From the NCBI GenBank assembly GCA_035610835.1, contig CM069454.1, positions 63,823,207 through 63,887,206 on the forward strand: 64,000 nt of DNA, given 5' to 3'. This document shows, piece after piece, positions 43,001 through 53,486 of the stretch. Below the pieces are notes generated by a model. That model was not told the origin of the DNA. It ran no database searches and worked only from the letters and a program-made list of their open reading frames with translations. The position numbers were made by a program, and so were the translations under genes. Position 1 is the stretch's first letter; the number at the start of each line of letters is the position of its first letter. This DNA is from Ophiura sarsii (taxonomy: Eukaryota; Echinodermata; Ophiuroidea; Amphilepidida; Ophiuridae).

Positions 43001-46000
43001 AATCTAGCGTAATACGTGTATACTTCCTGATTACAAGAACTTAGCGTTATAAGATTTAACTGGTGGCTGTTTCTACTGGGCAAGTTAGCATTAATTACCG
43101 TTAACTAACCTGCAATCAAGGAAAAAAAGGTTGGCACACTTTGTCTTAATTACGGAAAAACCCCACCCCTCTCCCCGGAGGCAATGTTGATCCGAGTCAT
43201 ATTATCAGAAGCCTTGGTAGTTACCCCAACATTGATTGATGGGGGGTGGGGAAGGATATAAGAAAAGGGGGAGACTTTTGCTTTCTATTAAACAGTGCTA
43301 TGTCCCAAAGTCTGATCTCAATTGCGAGCACAGGATAGTTGTAATAAGTTGCGTCAAGTATGCCAACTATTATTTTCCTTGATTGTGGTTTGTGCAGGTT
43401 TTTGCCATTGGAAAACATAGCGTTATTTAGCGTTATCTGACTGTTTCTACTTGGGGAACTTAGCGGTATTTACCGTTAAATTACCGTTAAGTTCCCCAGT
43501 AGATCAACGCTCTGTGTAATGATTTTTTCGAGATCGTGCATTTTGAATGTCTCATTTACGTCCTTGAGGTAACCAGGATGATTCTCCACCCTATTCTTAT
43601 AGATATCAAATGTGATAATAAAACATTTTTTCAGAAATAATATTGATTAACTTTTAATCTTGGATTTTCGTTCTAGACTGTTATTGAAGCCCTGCATGCA
43701 TATGACGTAGTTTACCGGAATTGTGGCGGATTACAGAACTTTGTTCACTAAAACTATAAGAAGCTGGAAATCCCATGCGGAAAAAGTGTACTTTAGGTCC
43801 CAGATATTGGAATATAAAGTTGCCAGTATCTCAGTGGACGGGCGATACTGGTACACATGATACCAATAGTGATTTGTATCGCTCGATACCATTTTACTGT
43901 TCCAGTATCGGTCGATACTGAAACAACCAATTGTGTTCCAGTATCGAGTGATACTGGAACGTTTTTATGTTCCGGTATCGGGCGATACTGGTACACATGC
44001 TACCAGTAGTGATTTGTCCCAGTATTGAACTATACTGGACTGGTACACAATTATGTTCCAGTAACGCCCGATACCGGAACATTTTATATTTGCCAGTATC
44101 GTCTGGGAGCTAAGGTATTTTTTTCTTCTAATATCATTCATGCGAGTTTACGTCACTTTCAAAAAGCCCGCGTCAATTCAAAGAGTCAAAACTGAACTAC
44201 GCCATGATTCCGGTGAATGTACCTCAATCTATGAATACGTGCAAGGCCTCTACTATATAAGTATCACATTATATACAACACTTGTATTTATTGCTTATTG
44301 TGTAATGTTGCATGATTTGTTTTCAATCTATTATTCAGGTCCCGTTGTAGCAGGAGTAGTTGGTCTTAAGATACCACGATATTGCTTGTTTGGAGACACT
44401 GTCCTTATTGCAGCAAGAATGCAATACACAGGTCTACGTGAGTAGCATACAGGGTGTCTCAAAAAAATTACAACGCACCTTTAGATAATTGTAACTTTCT
44501 GATTAAGTGTCAGAATAGAACAACTCAAACGACAAAATAAAGGCAAAATAGTTTGCTATACTTTAAAGAAAACCATGATTCGGTTCAGTCATTCCAGAGA
44601 AATGAGCAATTACGTAAAATTAGTCTGGGAATACTTCCATCCAAGTTTGCTCATATTGAGTGATTCAGACAGCACATACATGAAATCAATACTTCTCTAC
44701 AACTACAAAATGACATGGATGTTAATCCATGTCATTTTATAGAGTGTTTTTATGGTTCTAGATTTTATTTTACACTAAATAATATGCCAGATGAGACAAA
44801 AGTTTAACACAAAATATAAAATAAAAGTTTTCTGGATTATTTTCTTCACATTTTATACTTAAGAACAGTAAAATTTAAAATTTGTACGATAAGTTCAATC
44901 TTTTTATTACAATTGGAAATAAAATTAGAGTAATTTTAGTAAATATGATCATTGTTGTTATTAAACCAAGTTCAAAAACTAATAACATCGCGCATACAAT
45001 TTATCAAGCTTCTAGTTTTCACATTTTCCTCTTGAAGGCTGAAATCATGTATATTATAAAATTATCGCCAATTTTGCACATGATGGTCAAATTATTAGTA
45101 TGGCAATTGAAAACAAAATTAATTTTTTGTTTACATTAAAAGAGTATGTCATATCTCTCACCTTACAATGAGTTGAATTGTTTTTGTTTTCTGGGTGTTA
45201 TGAGTATTATGATCAATTATTTAATAGTGATAATCTGTCAAAATATGCAAACTTGGATGAAAGTGTTCCGTGACTACTCTTATGTAATCACAGATATCTC
45301 CGTAATTACTTAACAAAATTAAACGCTGTTTTCTTCCAATTGTTCTAATTCCAATTCATTTTACCGTTTGAATTGTAAAATTCAAATACTAAATTAGGAA
45401 GTTATGATCACCTAATGGTGCGTTGTAATTTTTTTGAGACACCCTTATTAATAAGCCATTCCATTAGAAATTCGTACAACCCCTATATCAATCTTACACA
45501 CAGATAGTGTAGATTTCAAACGTTGTCACACCCCATTTGAAATTCACACTCCCTGTGAGGAATATAAATATAATGTGTTCCATAAACCAATTGTCTTTAA
45601 CTAAATTCAATGTCCTGTAAAGCTACTGGCACTCACCCTCTGAATTTGTGCTGTGGTGAGTCGATGCTACATGCATACAGGGGTGAGTTGTTCTGGAGGA
45701 TGATTTTCACTAAGGGAGTGTTCATAAATACTTTTATAGGGTTGGAAAAAAAATGGAGGGGGGGATCAGAAGAAAAAAATATCCTGCAAAAGGAGGGGAT
45801 CACAAAAATGGTATTTAATAGGGGGGGGGGGGGGGGGGGGGGGGGGATCAAAAAGGGAAAACAATCCATCATTTTTTGGGCGCTTCGCGCACATGAAAAA
45901 GAGGTAATTTTGTCCGCGCTTCGCGCACAAATACAGATTCATAATTCCACGCTTCTCGCGCACTCAAATCTTCTATTGCTCGATTACTTGGACAAACAGG

Positions 46001-49000
46001 GAGGATCAAGACAAAAATTCAACGTAAAAGGGTTATCAAGAAAAATATTCACGCTGTTTGGGGGATCAAGAAATAAAATATGTCTGAGGCTTTAAAATTT
46101 CCAACCCCCCACAAAGTATTTATGAACACTCCCTAATGGCAATCGCCCAATAGAAGAATTGAAATACAGTCCCCAAAAGTAAATAATCAGGCAAAAAATA
46201 TGTTCTTCACTACAAAACTATAGCTCCTACGTAAATATATTAAACTATGTTTTTACAGGAATTTCTACTCTTTAATGTGAGATATTACACGTGGAGATTA
46301 ACTGACTTTTAAAACAGCTATGTGTCCAAAACCAAACTATGTCAGTTTTTATCCCCCTGGTTTAAAAACCAGAAGGGGATTTTGTCATCATGTCATGTCT
46401 GTGTGGGGGTGTGGGGGTGTGTGAGTCCGTGTGTGCCTTTTGGTTAGCCTTTTTGGTTAGCCTTTTTCCGAATGCTGTATCTTTTGAACGGATGAACGGA
46501 TTGACTTCAAACCTTCAGCGATAGGCCATGGTCAAAAACTGGGTTGTGTGGGGGGGGGGGGGGGGGGGGGGGGGCTATTTGCATAGGTCATATGAGGCCA
46601 AATGTCATCCAGGGTGTCAAATCGTAAAAGTAGCCCGCTTGACTTCAAACTTGGAGAAAAGAAACATTGTCTAAAATTAATAAGAGGTCATCCTAGGTCA
46701 ACGCCGGTCATTAGAGGTCATCCAATGTCAAAGGTCAACATGGGGTTAAAGATCACCCAGAGGTCAAATCGTAAAAGTTGCCCGATTGACTTCAACACTT
46801 GGAGAAAAGAAACATGAACACCGGGTGAACATATCTAAAATTGTTTAGAGGTCATCCGAGGTCAACGGTCATTAGAGCTCATCCAAGGTCAAAGGTCAAC
46901 AAGGGGTTAAATCGTGCAATGAACGTGCAATGAACACCGGGGGAACATGTCGTTAATAACTTATCCGTCCGGTTGTACGCACGTTGTTGCATAACCCTAA
47001 CCCATTCGTGTGTTTTGTAGCAATCAAGCTACTGGGGGAAATACGGGACAAATAATGAAAGAACAAATGGGATGTGCCTCTCCCGGGGATCGAACCCAGA
47101 CCGCCGCGGTGATAATCGTGCATCATGCTTAACATGCTAAAGGGATCGCGCTTCCGAAAATAAATGTTCGGAGACTATGCACTTTTGCGTGATTGCGCAA
47201 TGAGCGTGGTTCTTCTGTAAAATTTCGTTGGATTTAGCAGGGTTGGGTGAAATATGCCATTTAAATCGTCCAATGTAGTTACTCGGTGAGAAGATAATTA
47301 CGCATTTTGAATTAATTGTTTTCCTTCCAATAAAGGGAATGAATATTAACTAAACATTTCGTCAGTGATATGACATAGTGACATAAAGTGCGTACGTCAC
47401 TATGTTAAAACAAGATTTGTAATAGCTTTTATATGGTACACCAAATCAATTTTTGGATTACCATTAACTAATCAATTTTTGATTTGGGACTCTGCATCGA
47501 TCAAAGTTTACCATACGTCACTATGTGATGCCACCGACCATACGTCACTATGTGATGCCACCGACCATACGTCACTATGTGATGCCACCGACCATACGTC
47601 ACTATGTAATACCACCGACAATTTGATTAATTATAAATCATTATGATTTATTTATACAGCAATGCGTGTACAGGTTAGTCAGGCGACATTTCTAGCATTG
47701 TTGGAGTCAGGTGGGTTTGAGATGAAGAAGAGAGCAACTACTGTTTATAAGGTACCGTAATAGGCTAAGAAAGCTAGGCTAATAAAGTTAAGGAGTTCTT
47801 CATTCTCTTTTAAAACCTGTCGTGAAATATATATATCCATATCATATATCAATTATATTCTTTTTATGGCTTCTATAGATGTACCAGCTAGTTACAGGCA
47901 ACATCATAATATTATTATGCAGCGGGTTCTGCGTGTTTCTACTGGGCGAACTTACCGTTTATTAGCGGGTTTTTCCCCAGTAGAAACACGCTCATTGGTA
48001 TTGTGTTTGCTTCATCTAAACTGCGCCAATAAAGTATCTAAACACTTACAAATGGTCAGATTTATCGGAACCTGAAATAGTATGCAAAAAATAATTAATT
48101 AATTCGATTCACAATTATCTTAGCGCATTTTGACACCTCTTTCGTTGCGCTACGATGTTGTTAGGCGGATTTATGGGCACTTGAGTGGCTTAAGGTCGAA
48201 TTCAAAAGTTGCAAAAGCCCCTATTCAAGCAAGAGCGTACTGTGAAGAATAAGATCAGCATTCATTTTGCCCGCCTTTTATAAATGATTTGTTTGTCACG
48301 TGTTAATTGCATTAATTGTCAATAACAAAACAAAAGGGTCAGAGATGGGGGCATAAATTAATAATTAATCAATCATTAATTGTCATGGTTAAGTAAAAAG
48401 AACAAATGTGTGTCTTTTGTCTTAATTTTGTCTGTGTGTGATGCCTGTGTGAGTTCCCTTCTGGAATTGGGGTGAATAGGAGCTTTTGCAACTTTTGAAT
48501 TCGACCTTAAGCCACTCAAGTGCCCATAAATCCGCAAAACAACATCGTAGCGCAACAAAAGAGGTGTCAAAATGCGCAGAAGATAACTGTGAATCGAATG
48601 AATGAATTATTTGTTTGCATACTATTTCAGGTTCCGATAAATCTGACCATTTGTAAGTGTTTAGACACCTTATCGGCGCAGTTTATGCAGACAAACACCT
48701 ATAGAGGCCCTGCATTAGTTGACCGGAATCATAACAGACTATACTGAACTTTATTCACAAAAGCTAGTATCAGAAGTCAAAAATCCCATTCATAATCATG
48801 CGAGTTTACCTCACTTTTTAAAATCCCACGTCAATCCAAAAGATAAATTGAATGGTCTGTAATACGCCATGATTCTGGTGGATGACGCATGGTTAATTCC
48901 TTTCTTTAAAGACGATCGATAAATATATGTAGGGTCTCTAAACAATACACTCAAAAGCACTTGAATCGTTAACCGTGATCTATCGTCCCATGGAATTAAT

Positions 49001-49273
49001 GATCGTCCAAACCGAATATTTGTTTCTCATGGTAATCAATACACTTTGCATCTTACAGGGGACACGTGCGATGCCATCTTATTGTTGAAGAGTAAAGACA
49101 ACTTCACGCAGTCGGTTGTACCAGCAGATAAACTGCCGGATGAGATGCTCAAGACGAACGCCCTAGATAAACATGAGATCAAATACCAACACATGTACAA
49201 CAATACATATACTGGTAGTATTCAGTACCGTGTTGGTATGCCACAAGATGTAGACTACTATTATAGTGATTAA
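38580..49273 (+). CDS. NIT-domain membrane guanylyl-cyclase-like protein, gene 1 (7 exons)
   Basis: Exons 38580-40007, 40478-40583, 42393-42545, 44339-44437, 47660-47751, 48631-48652 (tentative) and 49059-49273: 2115 nt, 704 residues. A membrane span lies at 73-92. An extracellular NIT (nitrate/nitrite-sensing type) domain at about 100-365 carries [16 protein letters not shown] second span is at 375-396, an HNOBA-like linker with a SMMP motif at 420-445, and a class III cyclase domain at 454-626. Guanine-type specificity residues are present (E501, C578), and so is the first metal Asp (D461). The second metal Asp position is Glu (E505), and the catalytic Asn position is Leu (L585); Arg589 is kept. 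It is therefore a cyclase homologue of doubtful activity. It is tandem with a close paralogue at 60584, same strand. Confidence 0.85.
40478..40583 (+). CDS. NIT-cyclase gene 1, exon 2 (cyclase core)
   Basis: TGTGCAG acceptor, GTAAGT donor, phase 0 to 1. Encodes [16 protein letters not shown] and [16 protein letters not shown]. Cyclases normally read VETIGDAYM here, so the metal-binding Asp is replaced by Glu and the preceding Gly by Asn. Confidence 0.9.
40896..41334. mobile_element. hAT-like MITE with 8-bp TSD in intron 2 of NIT-cyclase gene 1
   Basis: Ends CAGGGATGGAA and TTCCATCCCTG with perfect duplication TTCATAAA (40888-40895, 41335-41342). The interior holds repeated GTCGGGCAGG/CCTGCCCGAC-type inverted motifs. 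Confidence 0.88.
41459..42327. mobile_element. CAGGGTGTCTC element, copy 1 (TA TSD)
   Basis: Ends CAGGGTGTCTCAGAAAAAAT and inverse, then ACAACGCACC; TA on both sides. 869 bp, no transposase frame. Mariner-like by TSD only. In intron 2 of NIT-cyclase gene 1. Confidence 0.82.
42393..42545 (+). CDS. NIT-cyclase gene 1, exon 3 (cyclase core)
   Basis: GCTTGCAG acceptor, GTAATT donor, 153 nt, phase 1 to 1. Encodes [20 protein letters not shown] and ends [10 protein letters not shown], the conserved GLP...H..EIA.MALDL...RIGIHTG block. Confidence 0.9.
43113..43385. mobile_element. Second copy of the CAATCAAGG MITE
   Basis: Same ends and length (273 bp) as the copy at 3305-3576, reversed, within intron 3 of NIT-cyclase gene 1. 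Flanked by TG on both sides rather than TA. Confidence 0.8.
43780..44121. mobile_element. CAGTATCG-palindrome MITE, copy 2
   Basis: GGAAAAAGTGTACTTTAGGT then CCCAGAT at left; CGTCTGGGAGCTAAGG at right. About seven CAGTATCG/CGATACTG units. In intron 3 of NIT-cyclase gene 1. Confidence 0.82.
44339..44437 (+). CDS. NIT-cyclase gene 1, exon 4 (catalytic Asn site altered)
   Basis: TATTCAG acceptor, GTGAGT donor, 99 nt. Encodes [20 protein letters not shown] and then [12 protein letters not shown]. The family reads TVN-x-ASRM-E-STG; Asn is Leu here while Arg is retained. A transposon-like element begins 12 bp after the donor. Confidence 0.9.
44450..45445. mobile_element. CAGGGTGTCTC element, copy 2
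   Basis: Same family as 41459-42327 and same orientation; it has gained sequence and lost the last bases of the right end. It begins 12 bp after the exon 4 donor of NIT-cyclase gene 1. Confidence 0.82.
45714..46133. mobile_element. MITE with GGGAGTGTTCATAAATACTT ends, TAA TSD
   Basis: Left GGGAGTGTTCATAAATACTT and right AAGTATTTATGAACACTCCC-type ends, then GTTGGAAA/TTTCCAACCCCCC, flanked by TAA. It has an internal poly-G tract and GCGCTTCGCGC repeats. In intron 4 of NIT-cyclase gene 1. Confidence 0.82.
46352..46945. repeat. AGGTCA-rich repeat block
   Basis: Two to three diverged units (TTGACTTCAAACTTGGAGAA, AGAGGTCATCC) give ten AGGTCA hexamers, including a perfect DR1 (AGGTCAAAGGTCA) at 46886-46898. 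A poly-G tract is at about 46550-46574. In intron 4 of NIT-cyclase gene 1. Confidence 0.75.
47081..47152 (-). repeat. tRNA-like element, minus strand
   Basis: On the minus strand a B box GGTTCGATCCCCGG follows an A-box-like TTTAGCATG region. It looks like a tRNA-derived SINE head. I find no full cloverleaf, so I do not call a tRNA gene. In intron 4 of NIT-cyclase gene 1. Confidence 0.45.
47512..47619. repeat. 27-bp minisatellite, 4 copies
   Basis: Unit CATACGTCACTATGTGATGC plus CACCGAC, first three nearly perfect, 40 bp upstream of exon 5 of NIT-cyclase gene 1. Confidence 0.92.
47660..47751 (+). CDS. NIT-cyclase gene 1, exon 5
   Basis: TATACAG acceptor. Encodes [20 protein letters not shown] and [10 protein letters not shown], the usual end of a cyclase domain (R-x-H-V-S, G-F, R-x-x-x-V-K). 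The donor GTACCG is weak. It is preceded by a 27-bp tandem repeat ending 40 bp upstream. Confidence 0.82.
48008..48690. repeat. Inverted duplication in intron 5 of NIT-cyclase gene 1
   Basis: Arms of about 220 bp (48008-48231 and 48472-48690) around a 240-bp spacer. Shared blocks include CTAAACACTTACAAATGG and ATTCGACCTTAAGCCACTCA. The right arm contains the candidate 22-nt exon. Confidence 0.85.
48631..48652 (+). CDS. NIT-cyclase gene 1, tentative 22-nt micro-exon
   Basis: Exon 5 ends in phase 0 and the terminal exon needs phase 1, so something is missing between them. A 22-nt segment with a strong ATTTCAG acceptor and a perfect GTAAGT donor supplies exactly that phase change and seven codons. 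It sits in the right arm of an inverted repeat, with an inverted copy at about 48052-48073. Confidence 0.42.
49059..49273 (+). CDS. NIT-cyclase gene 1, last exon
   Basis: TCTTACAG acceptor, open for 71 codons to TAA, entered in phase 1. Encodes [14 protein letters not shown] and an acidic, tyrosine-rich tail. I do not recognise a domain in it. The frame is chosen because the other two close quickly. Confidence 0.6.
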
Positions 49274-50200
49274 GGGTTTCCAATACAACCTAACTGAGCT
49301 CTATAATAGTTTAAGTAGTTCTAAATTGGCGAGAAATATTCGGTTTTTATCTCTCCTTGCGCAAAAGTAATCCAAGCGGTACGCCCGCAATTTTGAGCGC
49401 AAGCACGCATATGATTCACAAAGTGCTAGTTGCCTTCGTGCGCGCCCGTAAGATTCTTATAAGGTGAAAGCTGTTCTTATACACTAGCAACCAAAAGTAT
49501 TAGGACGCTTGGTTTAATGGTGTCAAAATCATCCCATATATGAGATTTGGAGTGTAATATTTCACAACGAGTCGTAGTAATATTTCACGACGAGTTGAAC
49601 AAATGTGTTGCTGATTCTATTCTCAAATTCATGTATCCTACAAAACCTGCTTATTCAATTCCATGGAATTGAAGAAAACATGTGCTTTCTTCAAATCCCC
49701 ACACAGTCGTCCCATTGGAAAAAGCTAGTTCATGAATAATTAATCAACCTCATTATAACCGTTGTACTCCTATGGTGGGTTGTCTGTCAATTTTGACTTT
49801 CTTTCAAAAAACCCTTCTTAACTGTTTGTCAATGAACTCAGCTGGGTAAAACTAATCCCAGTATTATCACTAGTCTTATCTTTCACAGATATTGACAATT
49901 GATTTCTTAATTCATCTTAAAATAAGATATTTTGGAGGGAAATTTAGTTTCATTTTGACACCTTTACTTTTATATTTTAGTGTTGGAAACCATCCAAATT
50001 ATATGTACTTTCTCATAGCACCCACATGACCGATGACACAGTTCTATAATTTCATCATAAATGTTTGTTAAGCTAAATTAATTTGACTCTAAACAACTAG
50101 ATAATTATATCAATGCAAAAAACTGAAATCACTGAAATATTGTTATAAATGTTTCCCTTTTAAATAATATCCCAAATCGTTTTAAACTTTTAAGAACTTT
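49274..50200. other. 3' flank of NIT-cyclase gene 1
   Basis: No coding frame. Probable 3' UTR and intergenic sequence; no polyadenylation site could be fixed. Confidence 0.5.
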
Positions 50201-50201
50201 C

Positions 50202-50481
50202 GGAAAAAGTGTACTTTAGCTCCCAGATACTAGACTGTACTAGTATCGACCAATACTAGAACACCCAGTACCGTTCGATACTGGTACATTATTTTGTTGC
50301 AGTATCACTCGATATTGGCACGTTTAAAATGTTCCAGTAGTGCCCGATACTGGAACAAAATAATGTACCAGTATCGACCAATACTGGTATACCAGTATCT
50401 GATCGACCAATACTGGTATACCAGTATCTGATCGACCAATACTGGTATACCAGTATCTGGGACCTTAAGTACATTTTTCCG
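50202..50481. mobile_element. CAGTATCG-palindrome MITE, copy 3
   Basis: GGAAAAAGTGTACTTTAGCT at left and AAGTACATTTTTCC at right, with AACTTT repeated outside both ends. A 28-bp subunit is tandemly repeated near the right end. Confidence 0.82.
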
Positions 50482-51131
50482 AACTTTCCATTAATTTTAT
50501 AACCCTAGAATACCAAAATGCTAGCACAGTAGTTCAATGGACTCCCGCGTTTTCTCTTAATTTGCAGCTTTTGGTTGCTAGTGATTCCATATATCCATGT
50601 CAGAACCACCCAACGGTGGGCCAGGTAATGTTATCAGAACATTATGGATCGTTTTGTGCGACACATTTCAACTGAAGTGTTCCTCCAACATCACAATATC
50701 ATTGAGCGTGTTTCTAAAAAAAGTAAACGCTAATAAACTCTAATATAAGTAATGTAAATGTCTTTTATCGTGTATTTGACAAATTTGGTAAATCATTCTC
50801 CTAACGTGCATGGAAGGCAAGATTCGAGATGTAATGCACAAATATTGATAATCGATTATAGGCCTATATGTATAGTGACATTGTCCATGTGTGCTTGATA
50901 TAATTTTAAATCACCATATTATGATTGCTTTTGTTTTGAATGTAATACTAGTATGTATATTTCATATTAACACTTGTAATGTTTGTATTCATCTCGAGCC
51001 TGTCGGTATATTTATTATGAACGCACCGTCGCTCGAGTAGACAATTTCTCTCTGGTCATTAAGCATGTTTAGCACCATAATACGAAGGAAATTGTCATCC
51101 CCTCGTAAATTACATATATATTTTGTGAATA

Positions 51132-51310
51132 CAGTGGCGTTACTAGGGCCTTTAAGTTAGGGGCGCTTGTGGCAGAAAGGCCTGTCATCAGAGGGGGGGG
51201 GGGGGGGGGGGGGTGGGGGCGTAACTGACTATTTTGTCATTTCATTTGGAGAGGCATAATGAGGGTGATCCTCTGACAGGGGAAATGCCCTGCCTAAAGT
51301 TACGCCCATG
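51132..51310. mobile_element. hAT-like MITE, CAGTGGCGTTAC ends
   Basis: Ends CAGTGGCGTTACTAGGGC and GCCTAAAGTTACGCCCATG; flanking 8-mers TGTGAATA and CGTGAATA match at 7 of 8. A poly-G run is inside. Confidence 0.8.
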
Positions 51311-51449
51311 CGTGAATATCGTCTAAAGTTCATGACACACTACCCAATCGCTCGGAGCGATTTTCCGCTGACGCTCCTTATTTGGTAAATAACACTCTTT
51401 ATAAGAAGCGTAAGCAACAAATCGCGTCGCGCGATTGTGTAGTATGTCA

Positions 51450-51790
51450 TGACCTTAACCCTAAGCGATTGCCCGGTCTATCTCGTGCCACGCCCCGCCG
51501 GGCTGCGATGTTCGTTACCGTAAACAACATTTGATACCTGACGGAGTAAAGCGCATAGCGCATGTACATTGTACAGCAATACATTTGTAATACAGTAAGT
51601 GTGTACGGGTAATTCGCCGCCGGGCTACCAACTTGCGGAAAAAAACTTTATGTTGTTTGAAGCTGACCCGTTAGCGCAGTGGGTAGAATATCTGACATGC
51701 TAGCATGCGGCCCGGGTTCGATCTCCGGCGCTGCGGCCCGGGTTCGATCCCCGGCGCATGCGGATACTGACCCTACCCCCAAATTGGACC
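51450..51790 (+). mobile_element. tRNA-derived SINE with duplicated B box
   Basis: A box TTAGCGCAGTGG, then GGTTCGATCTC and 29 bp later GGTTCGATCCC: the CGGCCCGGGTTCGAT segment is repeated. It shares CCCGGTCTATCTCGTGCCAC with the element at 9520. Confidence 0.65.
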
Positions 51791-52589
51791 CGTTTTCTTT
51801 ACTGATTGTTTCATTGCCATAAACACGCCCGGTAATTAGGTTGAAATGACGGTGTGTACATAATCATATTCTTTGTATTTATAATGTTGTGGCGTCTGTT
51901 GTCGATAAACCAGTTATTAAAAGTGTTATTATAATACCGGAGTAATGTAAAGATGTGTTTCTCAAGTTGGTAGGGGTGTTTGGGAATATGTTTTATATAC
52001 TTTTATAATGGAGCCATCAGCATGTAGACTGATATCGTGTTCGATCATGTTTTAAAGATACATTTAGATACCTTTTTCGAACCATGGTTTTTAAGCTCCA
52101 TATCTACGACCTACCCGCCATCTACGATGACCTGCTGTCATGTGATCGCTAAAAAAATGTTCATGTGACCAGTGGAAGTAAATACTACGCTGAATGATTA
52201 AGGGATCGCAATGATCCCGAAAGCTACGGAGCTTAAAATCATTGTTCGAAAAAGGTAAATTAATCATAATAACGATAATATCCCACCGAAAGGCAGTCTA
52301 TAAATTTAAATTCAAATAAAAGGTTTTGGAAGGCGACTTCATTTAAAGTGTATTGGTCTTTTTTTGGGGTGAAACAGCACAATTGACGTTTTGTTTCAAA
52401 TTATCCATCGTTCTATCGGGTTAAGTAAAAGGGGAGATATGTCCAAGATTTAGCTTTTCCAAGTAAATCGAAACATCGAAACTACCGAATCTGTTCCAAA
52501 ATCTGTTTTGTATATGGTAAAACTAATAGAAGTAAATACAAATATACATGGGATTGAGATACACAATCCAATTTTAATATGTTAATCTA

Positions 52590-53473
52590 CAGTGTGGTTC
52601 AATAAAACGTTGACAGTTTTTTGAAGCCGCTTTTTTTCTGTAGATTTAAAAAGAATCTTTTTCAATATTCATCAACTATATGATCTTGACCATCTATGCT
52701 GAAAATATCGTTACAAATAACCTTACGGTTGCAAAATAACAGCTGTTTGAACAAAGTCTGTCCCATTTTTCTCTGTCCACGGGTACTGATTTCGCGACGT
52801 TGCATTGAATACTGAATGATGAATTGCATGCAAGTAATCTAATAATTTGAAGATCCCGCCAGTTGAAACCAGTGTAATTATTAACATCTTAACTATCTAT
52901 TCACAAATTCAGGTGTGAAATCAATACGTAATAATAATACCACGAGTGACTCTAATTAGAATGATTGATTTTCATAGATTGGAAGTGTAATTGTCTATGC
53001 TCTATGCCTTAAAAGTGACGATGCCATTTAATGTTATCTTGCTGGTCATTTCCTTTAGACTTACCTGTGGACAAAGAGATTTTGGAGAGATTTTTTAAAA
53101 ATAGCTTTCATTTTGCCGCCATAGCATTAATAACATTGAGATTTTCAGCATAAATGACCAAGATGGTATTTTTGAGGAATGTGAAGAAAAAAGAATCAAA
53201 TCCCAACAATTTTGAAAAAACTATCAACGTGTTATTGAACCACACTAGTTCTAACGTCGCGAAATCAGTACCCGTGGACAGAGTGAAATGGGACAGACTT
53301 TGTACAAATAGCTGTTATTTTGCAACCGTAAGGTTATTTGTAACAATATTTTCAGCATAGATGGTCAAGATCATATAGTTGATGAATATTGAATTTTTAT
53401 TTTTTTAAATCTACAGAATTTCAACAACAAAAATGGTTTCAAAAAACTGTCAACGTTTTATTGAGCCACCCTG
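52590..53473. mobile_element. 0.9-kb palindromic (foldback) element, TA TSD
   Basis: Ends CAGTGTGGTTCAATAAAACG and CGTTTTATTGAGCCACCCTG, flanked by TA. Arms about 400 bp match through the GACCATCTATGCTGAAAATA and CTGTCCCATTT blocks. Outside it a second inverted pair (52525-52570 and 53833-53885) suggests a larger nested palindrome. Confidence 0.85.
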
Positions 53474-53486
53474 TATACTAGATTTA

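Noticed and set aside
45610..46095. 161-codon open frame
   Set aside because: It runs across a MITE with a poly-G tract and TAA target duplications; no protein family motif.
47512..47619. CRISPR-like array
   Set aside because: The 27-bp units are contiguous with no spacers, in an animal intron: an ordinary minisatellite.
51666..51770. tRNA gene
   Set aside because: A and B boxes are present, but no paired acceptor stem or proper anticodon arm; the B box region is duplicated; better explained as a SINE head.
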